This document shows, piece by piece, positions 1 through 5,738 of a DNA stretch of 5,738 nt. Each line of letters begins with the position of its first letter. Positions within the stretch are counted from its first letter, which is position 1. Where the stretch lies: the NCBI GenBank assembly GCA_938036405.1, contig CALHPT010000062.1:1-5738 (forward strand), written 5' to 3'. The position numbers were made by a program, and so were the translations under genes. The notes below the pieces were generated by a model. The model searched no databases, was not told where the DNA came from, and was given only the letters and a program-made list of their open reading frames with translations. Origin of the DNA: an uncultured Tannerella sp. (GTDB lineage: Bacteria > Bacteroidota > Bacteroidia > Bacteroidales > Tannerellaceae).

Positions 1-9
1 CCGCGGTTG

Positions 10-124
10 GTAATTACAATCGTGATGGAATGTAATCAAAGCATAGGTGTAGTTGATCTTATTCTATTGTGATGGGAATAAATCACCGGTGTAGTTGATC
101 GCATTCTGCATGGAATGCAATCAA
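10..124. repeat. Array of three imperfect hairpins (tandem palindromic repeat)
   Basis: Three related hairpins follow one another. The arms are 10-21/28-39, 53-64/76-85 and 95-106/113-124. Hairpins 2 and 3 start with a direct repeat of GGTGTAGTTGATC (46-58 and 88-100), and the 20-base blocks 46-65 and 88-107 differ only at two positions. ATGGAATG(T/C)AATCAAA occurs at 25-40 and again at 110-125 with one difference. The dinucleotides that differ between units stay paired: AC/GT (16-17 with 32-33), TT/AA (59-60 with 80-81) and GC/GC (101-102 with 117-118). Loops are about 6, 11 and 6 bases. GTAG lies immediately before hairpins 2 (49-52) and 3 (91-94); hairpin 1 has GTTG. The array may continue to the left of the window. 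Function is unknown; a REP-like element or tandem operator is possible. Confidence 0.7.
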
Positions 125-518
125 ACACTTGCGCAGATGGGTCGAAGACGACGAGGAAACCCTTTCGGGCGACGTCTGGTGGGTTCCATCTTGGCGTGGA
201 GGCCTTCGAGAGCGTCGTTTTTCTTCTCGTAAGTGAGCGAAGGCTTCATGATCGCTTCGCATTATTTCTAACGATAGGCGATCGACTTTTCTGCCGCCTC
301 ACCACGGGGGCAAAGTGTCTGCCGACTCCCTTTGGTTAGCTTTTTCTGCTTTTGGGGGACCCGCCGCACGATTCATATCCGGAAATAAATAGGCTGAGGG
401 CTTTCATTTTTCTTGAATTGCCTCACTTTTGCCGGCCTTTTTACGGGGGGACCCTGACGGTCTCCGCTTTTCAGATTCTTCTTACCCCGTCTTTTTGACA
501 TACACCCGTAGTGGACTC
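125..518. other. Non-coding region upstream of mfd
   Basis: I see no credible gene here. A 74-codon frame (115-339, +) begins inside the repeat array and resembles nothing I recognise. Local dyads are present: GCGAAG/CTTCGC (237-242/255-260) and the competing GATCGC/GCGATC (250-255/278-283), the latter followed by GACTTTT, which could be a weak terminator for an upstream unit. No perfect TAnnTTTG box for mfd was found. The nearest candidates are CACTTTTG (424-431) and TCTTTTTG (490-497), each with one mismatch in the TA part. The mfd promoter is therefore not assigned. Confidence 0.5.
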
Positions 519-3500
519 ATGGACATTAAAGAATTACAATCCATATATGCAGCGCACCCGCAGACGGCTGCCGTGGCGTCGCTGATCGATCGAGGCGATG
601 CGCGTAGCATTCGCCTGGCCGGACTCCAAGGATCAAGCGCTGCGATGTGCACGGCTGCGCTTTTTCTCAAGCGTGGCGGATGCCTGCTTTGCGTGATGAA
701 CGACCTGGAGGAGGCTGGATATTTTTACAACGACTTGGTGCAACTGGCGGGCGAGGCGAGCGTCAGCTTCTTCCCCTCCGCCTACCACCGACATATTAAA
801 TACGGGCACACCGATGCGGCGAACGAGGTGCTCCGAACGGAGGCGCTCGCCGTGTTGCAATCAGACGAGCCGAACGTGATCATCGTCTCCTATCCGGACG
901 CCATTGCCGAGCGTGTGCTATCGAAAAATGTGCTGAAGGAAAATACGCTGGAGCTTCATGTCAACGAAAAGGTGGACCCGCTGTTCGTCTCCGACGTGCT
1001 CGACAACTACCATTTCGAGCAGACGGACTATGTCTATGAGCCTGGGCAGTACGCCGTCCGTGGCAGCATCATGGACATCTTCTCCTTCTCTCACGAACGG
1101 CCCTACCGCGTGGATTTCTTTGGCAGCGAGATCGAGTCCATCCGCACGTTTGACGTAGAGACGCAGCTCTCGATGGAGAAACTGCGTGAGATTCGGATCG
1201 TCCCGGAGATTAGCCGTTACGACGACGCCGATAGCTCGCTCCTGGAGCTGCTTCCGCAGGATGCCCTCATCGTGTCGCACGATGCCGTGTGGTGTCGCGA
1301 GCGGATCACCTCGCTCTGGGACGAGGAGCCGGTGAATAAGGACAACGAAGGCTTTGCTGATCGGGAGGCCATACGCCGTAAGCTGGTCGGTGCCGAGGCG
1401 TATGCGACAGCGGCCGCACGTTTTATCACGATCCACCTCCAGGCGCGCGAAGGCGATACCGCGGCGACCGTCCGCTTCGACACGGCTCCGCAGCCGCTCT
1501 TCCAGAAGAACTTCGACCTCGTCAGCCAATCCTTCCGCCAATACCTCGCGGATGGCTATACCATCCACCTACTGACCGATAGCGAGAAGCAGGCGGCCCG
1601 CATCCGCGATATTTTCAAGGATCGAGGCGACGCGATCCCCTTCACGGCCGTCAGTCGCACGCTGCACGAGGGCTTCACGGATCATACCCTGCGCAGTTGC
1701 TTCTTCACGGACCATCAGATCTTCGGCCGCTTCCACAAATACAATCTGAAGAGCGACCGCACACGTAGCGGAAAGATGGCCCTAACGCTCAAAGAGCTCA
1801 ACCAGTTCACCCCCGGCGATTTTATCGTGCATATCGATCACGGCGTAGGCCAATTCGGCGGGTTGGTGCGTACCGAGGTCAATGGCAAGCTGCAAGAGGC
1901 CGTCAAACTGATCTATCGCAACAACGACATCCTTTTCGTCAGCATCCATGCGCTGCACAAGCTCTCGAAGTACAAGGGAAAGGACGGCGGAGAGCCGCCT
2001 GCACTGAACAAGCTCGGCAGCGGCACCTGGGAACGCATGAAGGATCGCACGAAGAAAAAGGTCAAGGACATCGCCCGCGATCTGATCCGCCTCTACGCCA
2101 CCCGCCGCCAAGAGAAAGGTTATGCCTTCAGTCCGGACAGCTTCATGCAGGACGAGCTAGAGGCCAGCTTTATCTATGAGGATACGCCCGATCAAATGCG
2201 TGCTACGGCAGAAGTGAAGGCAGATATGGAACGTGAGCGTCCGATGGATCGCCTTGTCTGTGGCGATGTCGGATTTGGCAAGACGGAGGTGGCCATGCGA
2301 GCAGCCTTCAAGGCCGTGGCCGACAATAAGCAGGTGGCCGTGCTGGTCCCCACGACCGTCCTCGCGTTTCAGCATTACCAGACGTTTCGGGAGCGTCTCA
2401 AGAACTTCCCTTGCACCATCGACTACATCAGCCGTGCCCGATCGACCGCGGAATCGAAAGAGATCCTCAAGCGCTTAGCCTCGGGCGAGCTCAATATCCT
2501 GGTCGGCACGCACCGCATCGTCGGCCGTGACGTCAAATTCAAAGACTTGGGTCTGTTGATTATTGACGAGGAGCAAAAATTCGGGGTCTCGGTCAAGGAG
2601 AAGCTCCGCCAGCTCCGTACCAACGTAGACACGCTCACGCTGACCGCCACCCCCATCCCGCGTACGTTGCAATTCTCGCTCATGGGTGCCCGCGACTTGA
2701 GTAATATCACGACGCCGCCCCCCAACCGATATCCCGTGCAGACGGAAATCGAGCGCTTCAACGCCGACATCATCCGCGAGGCCATCGAATTCGAAATGAG
2801 TCGCAACGGGCAAGTCTTTTTCATCAACAATCGCATTCAGAACATCTACGAGATTGAGACCCTCATCCGTCGCGAGGTGCCAGGCGTGCGCGTCGCTGTT
2901 GGACACGGGCAGATGGAGCCGGACAAGCTGGAGCGGATCATCTTAGACTTCGTCAATTACGAGTACGACGTGCTCGTGGCTACCACCATCATCGAGAATG
3001 GCATAGACGTGCCGAACGCGAATACGATCATTGTCAATAATGCCCATCAGTTCGGGCTATCCGAGCTGCACCAGCTGCGTGGACGTGTCGGCCGGAGCAA
3101 TCGCAAGGCATTTTGCTATTTGCTGGCACCGCCGCTCTCCACGCTAACGGCTGAGGCCCGTCGTCGGCTTCAGGCCATCGAGAGCTTTGCCGAACTCGGC
3201 AGTGGTATGCATATCGCCATGCAAGACCTCGATATCCGTGGCGCGGGAAACATGCTCGGGGCCGAGCAGAGTGGTTTCATCGCCGATCTGGGCTATGAGA
3301 CGTACCAGAAGATTCTCGAAGAGGCCGTGGATGAGCTGAAGACAGACGAGTTCGCTGATCTCTACGCCGGGGGCGACGAGGGCGCACCCAACACGGGTGA
3401 TAACTACGTCCGTGAAACGTTTGTCGAGAGCGACCTCGAACTGATGTTCCCCCCGACTTACATTCCCAACGATTCGGAGCGTGTCAGCATCTATCGCGAG

Positions 3501-3878
3501 CTGGATTCGATCGAGACGGACGAGGCTTTATCGCGCTTCGTTACGTCGCTTCAAGACCGTTTCGGACGTATCCCGACCGAGGGTGAGGAGCTGATTCGTG
3601 TCGTGAGTCTCAGACGTATGGCGCGTCGGTTAGGGGTCGAGAAGGTCGTTCTCAAACGTGGCGCGATGGCCCTTTACCTGCCCTCCGACAGTGAAAGTCC
3701 GTACTATCAAAGCGTGGCCTTTGGGCGGTTGCTTGGTTACATCGGCCGACATCCGAAAGCCTGTACCCTGCGCGAGCAAAACGCCAAGCGGAGCATCTTG
3801 GTCCGTAACGTGACGAGTGTTGCCGCCGCCGTGCGTTGCCTGAACGAGGTCGAACACATCGAGCCCGACGCCGCGTAA
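519..3878 (+). CDS. mfd: Transcription-repair coupling factor Mfd
   Basis: Complete 1119-residue ATP-dependent DNA translocase that displaces RNA polymerase stalled at lesions and recruits UvrA to start nucleotide excision repair in the cytoplasm. Order of parts: UvrB-like N-terminal module, with a degenerate Walker A (GLQGSSAAM, 35-43) and the UvrB-type stretch YEPGQYAVRG (173-182); CarD-like RNA polymerase interaction domain from about F430 (FTPGDFIVHIDHGVGQF); RecG-like motor with TPDQ (556-559), Walker A GDVGFGKT (582-589), DEEQ box (683-686), TATPIPRT (709-716), TTIIENGIDVPN (822-833) and QLRGRVGRS (852-860); TRG motif with R907 and Q917, ten residues apart as in E. coli R953/Q963; then the C-terminal D7 domain containing LMFPPTYIPNDSERVSIYREL-like sequence. 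Length matches the family (E. coli 1148). I chose ATG 519 because homologous Mfd proteins start at about this point; a TTG at 429 would add 30 residues unlike Mfd. No clear Shine-Dalgarno sequence, as usual in Bacteroidota. It appears to be monocistronic. Confidence 0.97.
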   Translation: MDIKELQSIYAAHPQTAAVASLIDRGDARSIRLAGLQGSSAAMCTAALFLKRGGCLLCVMNDLEEAGYFYNDLVQLAGEASVSFFPSAYHRHIKYGHTDAANEVLRTEALAVLQSDEPNVIIVSYPDAIAERVLSKNVLKENTLELHVNEKVDPLFVSDVLDNYHFEQTDYVYEPGQYAVRGSIMDIFSFSHERPYRVDFFGSEIESIRTFDVETQLSMEKLREIRIVPEISRYDDADSSLLELLPQDALIVSHDAVWCRERITSLWDEEPVNKDNEGFADREAIRRKLVGAEAYATAAARFITIHLQAREGDTAATVRFDTAPQPLFQKNFDLVSQSFRQYLADGYTIHLLTDSEKQAARIRDIFKDRGDAIPFTAVSRTLHEGFTDHTLRSCFFTDHQIFGRFHKYNLKSDRTRSGKMALTLKELNQFTPGDFIVHIDHGVGQFGGLVRTEVNGKLQEAVKLIYRNNDILFVSIHALHKLSKYKGKDGGEPPALNKLGSGTWERMKDRTKKKVKDIARDLIRLYATRRQEKGYAFSPDSFMQDELEASFIYEDTPDQMRATAEVKADMERERPMDRLVCGDVGFGKTEVAMRAAFKAVADNKQVAVLVPTTVLAFQHYQTFRERLKNFPCTIDYISRARSTAESKEILKRLASGELNILVGTHRIVGRDVKFKDLGLLIIDEEQKFGVSVKEKLRQLRTNVDTLTLTATPIPRTLQFSLMGARDLSNITTPPPNRYPVQTEIERFNADIIREAIEFEMSRNGQVFFINNRIQNIYEIETLIRREVPGVRVAVGHGQMEPDKLERIILDFVNYEYDVLVATTIIENGIDVPNANTIIVNNAHQFGLSELHQLRGRVGRSNRKAFCYLLAPPLSTLTAEARRRLQAIESFAELGSGMHIAMQDLDIRGAGNMLGAEQSGFIADLGYETYQKILEEAVDELKTDEFADLYAGGDEGAPNTGDNYVRETFVESDLELMFPPTYIPNDSERVSIYRELDSIETDEALSRFVTSLQDRFGRIPTEGEELIRVVSLRRMARRLGVEKVVLKRGAMALYLPSDSESPYYQSVAFGRLLGYIGRHPKACTLREQNAKRSILVRNVTSVAAAVRCLNEVEHIEPDAA

Positions 3879-3978
3879 AGGAGGCGTTGAGTGGCGGGCC
3901 ATGCGACAAATGACAAGCGCAGGAGTCGATGGGGCACGGCCCGGCCGATGCTTGTCCGTGTCGTATATCCCGATGTAG

Positions 3979-4006
3979 AGGCGTCCCCCTGTGGACGTCT
4001 TTTTTT
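3979..4006 (+). terminator. Intrinsic terminator of mfd
   Basis: An 8-bp stem AGGCGTCC/GGACGTCT (3979-3986/3993-4000, one G-T pair) with the 6-base loop CCCTGT runs directly into seven T residues (4000-4006). It lies 100 bases after the mfd stop. The tetranucleotide GTAG (3975-3978) immediately precedes the stem. It should separate mfd from the phosphatase gene. Confidence 0.88.
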
Positions 4007-4142
4007 CGAACCTCTCGCTCTCATGAATCAGAAACGCTCCGTTGGTGGCAATCGTTCGACCGCTGACGAAGCTGCCTATGGCGCGTGTTCAATACGCCAC
4101 AGTTCCGACTATCGGAGCGGGGGCAAGAAAACGATTCATGGA

Positions 4143-4194
4143 GCCGGAAAGCATGACGAACGTGCCGGTGCCTTGATGCTTTTTCGCTTCCGGC
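4143..4194. repeat. Two-part perfect inverted repeat (hairpin)
   Basis: The outer arms GCCGGAA/TTCCGGC (4143-4149/4188-4194) and inner arms AGCAT/ATGCT (4150-4154/4176-4180) form a nested stem of 12 pairs, with a 7-base bulge TTTTCGC on the 3' side and a 21-base apical loop. The inner arm can also pair as AAAGCAT/ATGCTTT followed by further T residues, which looks terminator-like on the + strand. It is preceded by GGAG (4140-4143). Function unknown. Confidence 0.5.
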
Positions 4195-4278
4195 CTTTCT
4201 GTCGAGACGAGGATAGGGAGAGGCGAGCAAAGGCGAAGGCCACACCGATCAAGAAGAGCGCGGGCACCTCCCTGTGCC

Positions 4279-4286
4279 TAACTTTG
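4279..4286 (+). promoter_or_regulatory. Candidate Bacteroidota -7 box for the HAD phosphatase gene
   Basis: TAACTTTG matches the Bacteroidota -7 consensus TAnnTTTG exactly. It would start transcription near 4293 and give a leader of about 65 bases. No good TTTG -33 element is visible at the expected distance upstream, so the call rests on the -7 box alone. Confidence 0.35.
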
Positions 4287-4311
4287 CCCCCTCATTTTGG
4301 CATACAATGAC

Positions 4312-4334
4312 GGGCAGACATCGAACGCCTGCCC
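4312..4334 (+). other. Leader hairpin ahead of the HAD phosphatase gene
   Basis: GGGCAG (4312-4317) and CTGCCC (4329-4334) are perfect complements around an 11-base loop, 24 bases before the start codon. No T run follows, so it is not an obvious terminator. It lies inside the predicted 5' leader and could affect translation or RNA stability, or be chance. Confidence 0.3.
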
Positions 4335-4358
4335 CTATATCGATATTAATTACGCATT

Positions 4359-5018
4359 ATGAATCCTATTCATTCCCTTATTTTCGATCTGGACGGGACG
4401 TTGCTCAACACCATCGCCGATCTCGCCCATAGCACGAACCACGCGTTAGAAAAATCTGGCTTTCCGACGCATGCCATCGAGGCGTACAAGTATTTCGTCG
4501 GCAATGGAATCAATAAACTCTTCGAACGGGCTCTGCCCGAGGGCGAGCGTACGGCGGAGAACATCGCCCGCATTCGCAACGCTTTCGTGGCTTACTATGA
4601 CGTCCACAACGCGGATTACACCGCTCCCTATCCCGGCATTCCCGAGCTGCTCAGCCAGCTGCAAACGGCCGGGATGGCGATAGCCGTAGCCTCGAACAAG
4701 TACCAACGCGCCACGGAGAAGTTGGTCGGGCAGTATTTCCCAGGTATTCGTTTCGCGGCGGTCTTTGGGCAGCGCGAGGGCATACCCACAAAGCCCGATC
4801 CGACCGTAGTGCACGACATCTTGCAGATCACCCGTTGCACGAAAGAGGAGACGCTCTACGTGGGCGATTCCGGCGTCGACATGCAGACGGCGGCCAACGG
4901 CGGACTCGTTTCGATCGGCGTCACGTGGGGCTTTCGTCCGCGCGCCGAGCTTGAAGAATGTGGCGCGCGACACATAGTCGACTCGCCGGACGAGATCCAC
5001 CGCCTCGTTTTTGGGTAA
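4359..5018 (+). CDS. HAD-superfamily hydrolase, phosphoglycolate phosphatase-like
   Basis: A 219-residue cytoplasmic phosphatase of the haloacid dehalogenase superfamily, with all four catalytic motifs: motif I DLDGTL with nucleophile D10 and acid/base D12; motif II in VASNK with S112; motif III K145 in TKPDP; motif IV GDSGVD with D170 and D174, which bind Mg2+. The helical cap inserted after motif I (about residues 18-85, with VGNGINKLFERAL) is the C1 type of phosphoglycolate phosphatases and relatives (Gph, PGMB, pyrophosphatase PpaX). Length is normal for the family and no residue is missing. ATG 4359 is placed just ahead of the first beta strand and follows an AT-rich leader without Shine-Dalgarno, as is normal in Bacteroidota. 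The gene follows mfd but is separated from it by a terminator, and converges on the cupin gene. Substrate cannot be decided from sequence: 2-phosphoglycolate is the default guess, sugar phosphates are alternatives. Confidence 0.92.
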   Translation: MNPIHSLIFDLDGTLLNTIADLAHSTNHALEKSGFPTHAIEAYKYFVGNGINKLFERALPEGERTAENIARIRNAFVAYYDVHNADYTAPYPGIPELLSQLQTAGMAIAVASNKYQRATEKLVGQYFPGIRFAAVFGQREGIPTKPDPTVVHDILQITRCTKEETLYVGDSGVDMQTAANGGLVSIGVTWGFRPRAELEECGARHIVDSPDEIHRLVFG

Positions 5019-5043
5019 GTCTGTGCCTCGAACCAGACAAAAT

Positions 5044-5090
5044 GAGCCGCCCCTCGATAAGTCCTTCGCAGGACCTTCGGGGGGCGGCTC
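5044..5090. terminator. Shared terminator hairpin between convergent genes
   Basis: GAGCCGCCCC/GGGGCGGCTC (5044-5053/5081-5090) extends inward by a T-G pair and CGA/TCG, then an internal loop, then GTCC/GGAC (5061-5064/5071-5074) with loop TTCGCA. On the minus strand the stem is followed by ATTTTGTC, so it best fits as the terminator of the cupin gene, whose stop is 30 bases away. On the plus strand only GACTTATAC follows, so termination of the phosphatase transcript would be weaker. A competing pairing, ATAAGTC (5057-5063) with GACTTAT (5091-5097), is possible. Confidence 0.8.
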
Positions 5091-5119
5091 GACTTATACA
5101 GAACAGAATGGCGGAAGAA

Positions 5120-5449
5120 TCACTCACCGCCTTTTATCATCGTAAGCAGCATCTTGAAGCGCTCAACAGCCTGCAAGGCGTGCGGGCGATTGGCGGGCAT
5201 GATGATGCAGTCGCCTGTTTTCAGGCGGTGCGGCGTTCCGTCAATGCGGATCTCGGCCTCGCCGTCGAGGATCTGCACGAAGGCATCGAAATTAGCGGTA
5301 TGTTCGGTCAGGCCCTGGCCTTTGTCAAAGGAAAAAAGGGTGATGTTACCAGCGCGATTGATGGTGACTTGCTTGCTAATGACGGATCCCGGAGCATAGT
5401 CGATTGACGGCTCGAGGGCGATGACGGTTGCTTTCTCAAATGTGCTCAT
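5120..5449 (-). CDS. Small single-domain cupin protein
   Basis: A 109-residue protein with one cupin beta-barrel, no signal peptide or membrane segment. Cupin motif 1 is the stretch G44-x5-H50 to G63 (GQGLTEHTANFDAFVQILDG); motif 2 is G79-x5-P85-x-N87-x2-H90 (GDCIIMPANRPHAL). The second histidine and the glutamate of the classic motif 1 (HxH...E) are replaced (A52, A56), leaving H50 and H90 as the clear candidate metal ligands. Such short cupins are common in anaerobes and their substrate is usually unknown; enzyme, sugar or small-molecule sensing, and metal binding are all open. ATG 5449 is chosen because the cupin sequence (MSTFEKATVIALEPS) begins there and a promoter box lies 44-51 bases upstream; an upstream start at 5566 would place the promoter inside the gene and add 39 residues with no cupin features. 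It is convergent with the HAD gene. Confidence 0.9.
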   Translation of the reverse strand: MSTFEKATVIALEPSIDYAPGSVISKQVTINRAGNITLFSFDKGQGLTEHTANFDAFVQILDGEAEIRIDGTPHRLKTGDCIIMPANRPHALQAVERFKMLLTMIKGGE

Positions 5450-5492
5450 AAGAAGAATGTTTATTGTTGTGAAACGAATAATGATGACAGCA

Positions 5493-5500
5493 CAAAAGTA
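5493..5500 (-). promoter_or_regulatory. Bacteroidota -7 promoter box of the cupin gene
   Basis: Read on the minus strand, TACTTTTG matches TAnnTTTG exactly. It predicts a start near 5486 and an AT-rich leader of about 37 bases without Shine-Dalgarno sequence. The -33 region is poor: the nearest candidate is TTCG (5517-5520) instead of TTTG, with a short spacing, which would fit a promoter needing an activator. Confidence 0.6.
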
Positions 5501-5521
5501 ATCCCTGATACGTGTACGAAG

Positions 5522-5537
5522 TGTCACATAGGTGACA
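5522..5537. promoter_or_regulatory. Perfect dyad, candidate operator for the cupin gene
   Basis: TGTCAC-ATAG-GTGACA is a perfect 6-4-6 dyad. Its centre lies about 43 bases upstream of the predicted start of the cupin transcript, close to the -41.5 position of class II activator sites of the Crp/Fnr family. The size and symmetry fit a dimeric helix-turn-helix regulator; which one cannot be said. A third half-site, GTCACC (5562-5567), lies further upstream. Confidence 0.45.
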
Positions 5538-5619
5538 TAGGCCCTACGGCCAAGGAGGCCAGTCACCCCCTGCCGGACTATCTAATACCCAATAAGTGCC
5601 TCATCAATACGTATTTATT

Positions 5620-5648
5620 GAATCCCATTCGTGGCAAGGATGGGATTC
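5620..5648. repeat. 11-bp hairpin in the right intergenic region
   Basis: GAATCCCATTC (5620-5630) pairs with GGATGGGATTC (5638-5648) over 11 positions, with one T-G pair and the 7-base loop GTGGCAA. No T run follows on either strand, so it does not look like an intrinsic terminator. It may be a repeat copy or part of the control region of a gene beyond the window. Confidence 0.5.
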
Positions 5649-5694
5649 GTCATTGAATAGGCCAACCCATAACAATCCATTTTTTTGTACCGGC

Positions 5695-5718
5695 GTAGGG
5701 GCGTATCGAATACGCCCC
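5695..5718 (+). repeat. GTAG-headed REP-like palindrome
   Basis: GTAG (5695-5698) is followed by a perfect palindrome with arms GGGCGTAT/ATACGCCC (5699-5706/5710-5717) and the 3-base centre CGA; the outer G5698 and C5718 can pair as well. The pattern of GTAG at the 5' foot of a GC-rich palindrome between genes is the established signature of REP elements mobilised by RAYT (TnpA-REP) transposases. Only one copy lies fully in this window, and no RAYT gene is present. The remaining bases to 5738 show no gene. Confidence 0.6.
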
Positions 5719-5738
5719 GGCGTGTACCCGGCCGATGG

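Larger units (their letters stand above)
3879..4358. other. Long intergenic spacer rich in inverted repeats
   Basis: Apart from the mfd terminator, no protein gene is convincing. A GTG-started frame of 139 codons (3891-4310) runs through the terminator, has no recognisable domain and is rejected. The spacer holds several dyads: CGCTCCG/CGGAGCG (4035-4041/4113-4119), which encloses a smaller GCGT/ACGC hairpin with loop GTTCAAT (4083-4097), and a separate two-part hairpin at 4143-4194. A candidate promoter box lies at 4279-4286. A structured RNA is possible, but I match it to no known family. Confidence 0.5.

Noticed and set aside
10..124. CRISPR array
   Set aside because: Only two to three copies, the dyads vary with paired changes, the would-be spacers are themselves repeated, and no cas gene is present.
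115..339. 74-codon frame on the + strand
   Set aside because: It starts within the palindromic repeat array, has no recognisable domain and no supporting start signal.
429..518. TTG start extending Mfd by 30 residues
   Set aside because: The added residues do not resemble Mfd N-termini, and ATG 519 gives the usual start of the family.
918..1568. 216-codon antisense frame within mfd
   Set aside because: It is opposite a clearly conserved coding region; long antisense frames are common in GC-rich genes.
4083..4097. tRNA T-arm (loop GTTCAAT)
   Set aside because: The stem is only four pairs and there are no acceptor, D or anticodon arms at the right distances.
3891..4310. 139-codon frame on the + strand with GTG start
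   Set aside because: It runs through the strong mfd terminator, has low-complexity Arg/Lys/Ser-rich composition without any domain, and overlaps several inverted repeats.
4958..5407. 149-codon frame on the + strand across the terminator and cupin gene
   Set aside because: It overlaps the end of the phosphatase gene, the terminator hairpin and most of the cupin gene, which has recognisable motifs on the other strand.

Overview
The window looks like chromosomal DNA from a Bacteroidota species, probably a GC-richer member of the Porphyromonadaceae/Tannerellaceae type. The reasons are: start regions without a Shine-Dalgarno sequence, candidate -7 boxes matching the Bacteroidota pattern TAnnTTTG ahead of two genes, and the style of the Mfd protein. 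The genus is inferred, not shown. There is no phage, transposase, plasmid, CRISPR or defence gene.

Layout. Positions 1-518 hold no convincing gene. The left edge (about 10-124) carries three successive imperfect hairpins of one repeat family, two of them preceded by GTAG. A complete mfd gene (519-3878, +) follows, encoding the transcription-repair coupling factor, and ends at a strong intrinsic terminator (3979-4006). A 480-base spacer with several long inverted repeats but no credible protein leads to a HAD-superfamily phosphatase of the phosphoglycolate phosphatase type (4359-5018, +). This gene converges on a small cupin gene (5120-5449, -), and a strong hairpin (5044-5090) lies between the two stops. 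The cupin gene has a good TAnnTTTG box at 5493-5500 and a perfect dyad TGTCAC-N4-GTGACA just upstream. The right edge holds two more palindromes, one of them (5695-5718) a GTAG-headed, REP-like element.

How the genes relate. Mfd removes RNA polymerase stalled at DNA lesions and recruits UvrA for excision repair. A phosphoglycolate phosphatase could clear 2-phosphoglycolate released during repair of oxidised DNA ends, so the two could be linked in function, but the terminator and spacer suggest separate transcription. The cupin gene is a separate divergently oriented unit of unknown substrate. The most unusual material is non-coding: GTAG-headed palindromes at both window edges, one set with compensatory base changes, and a GTAG directly before the mfd terminator hairpin.
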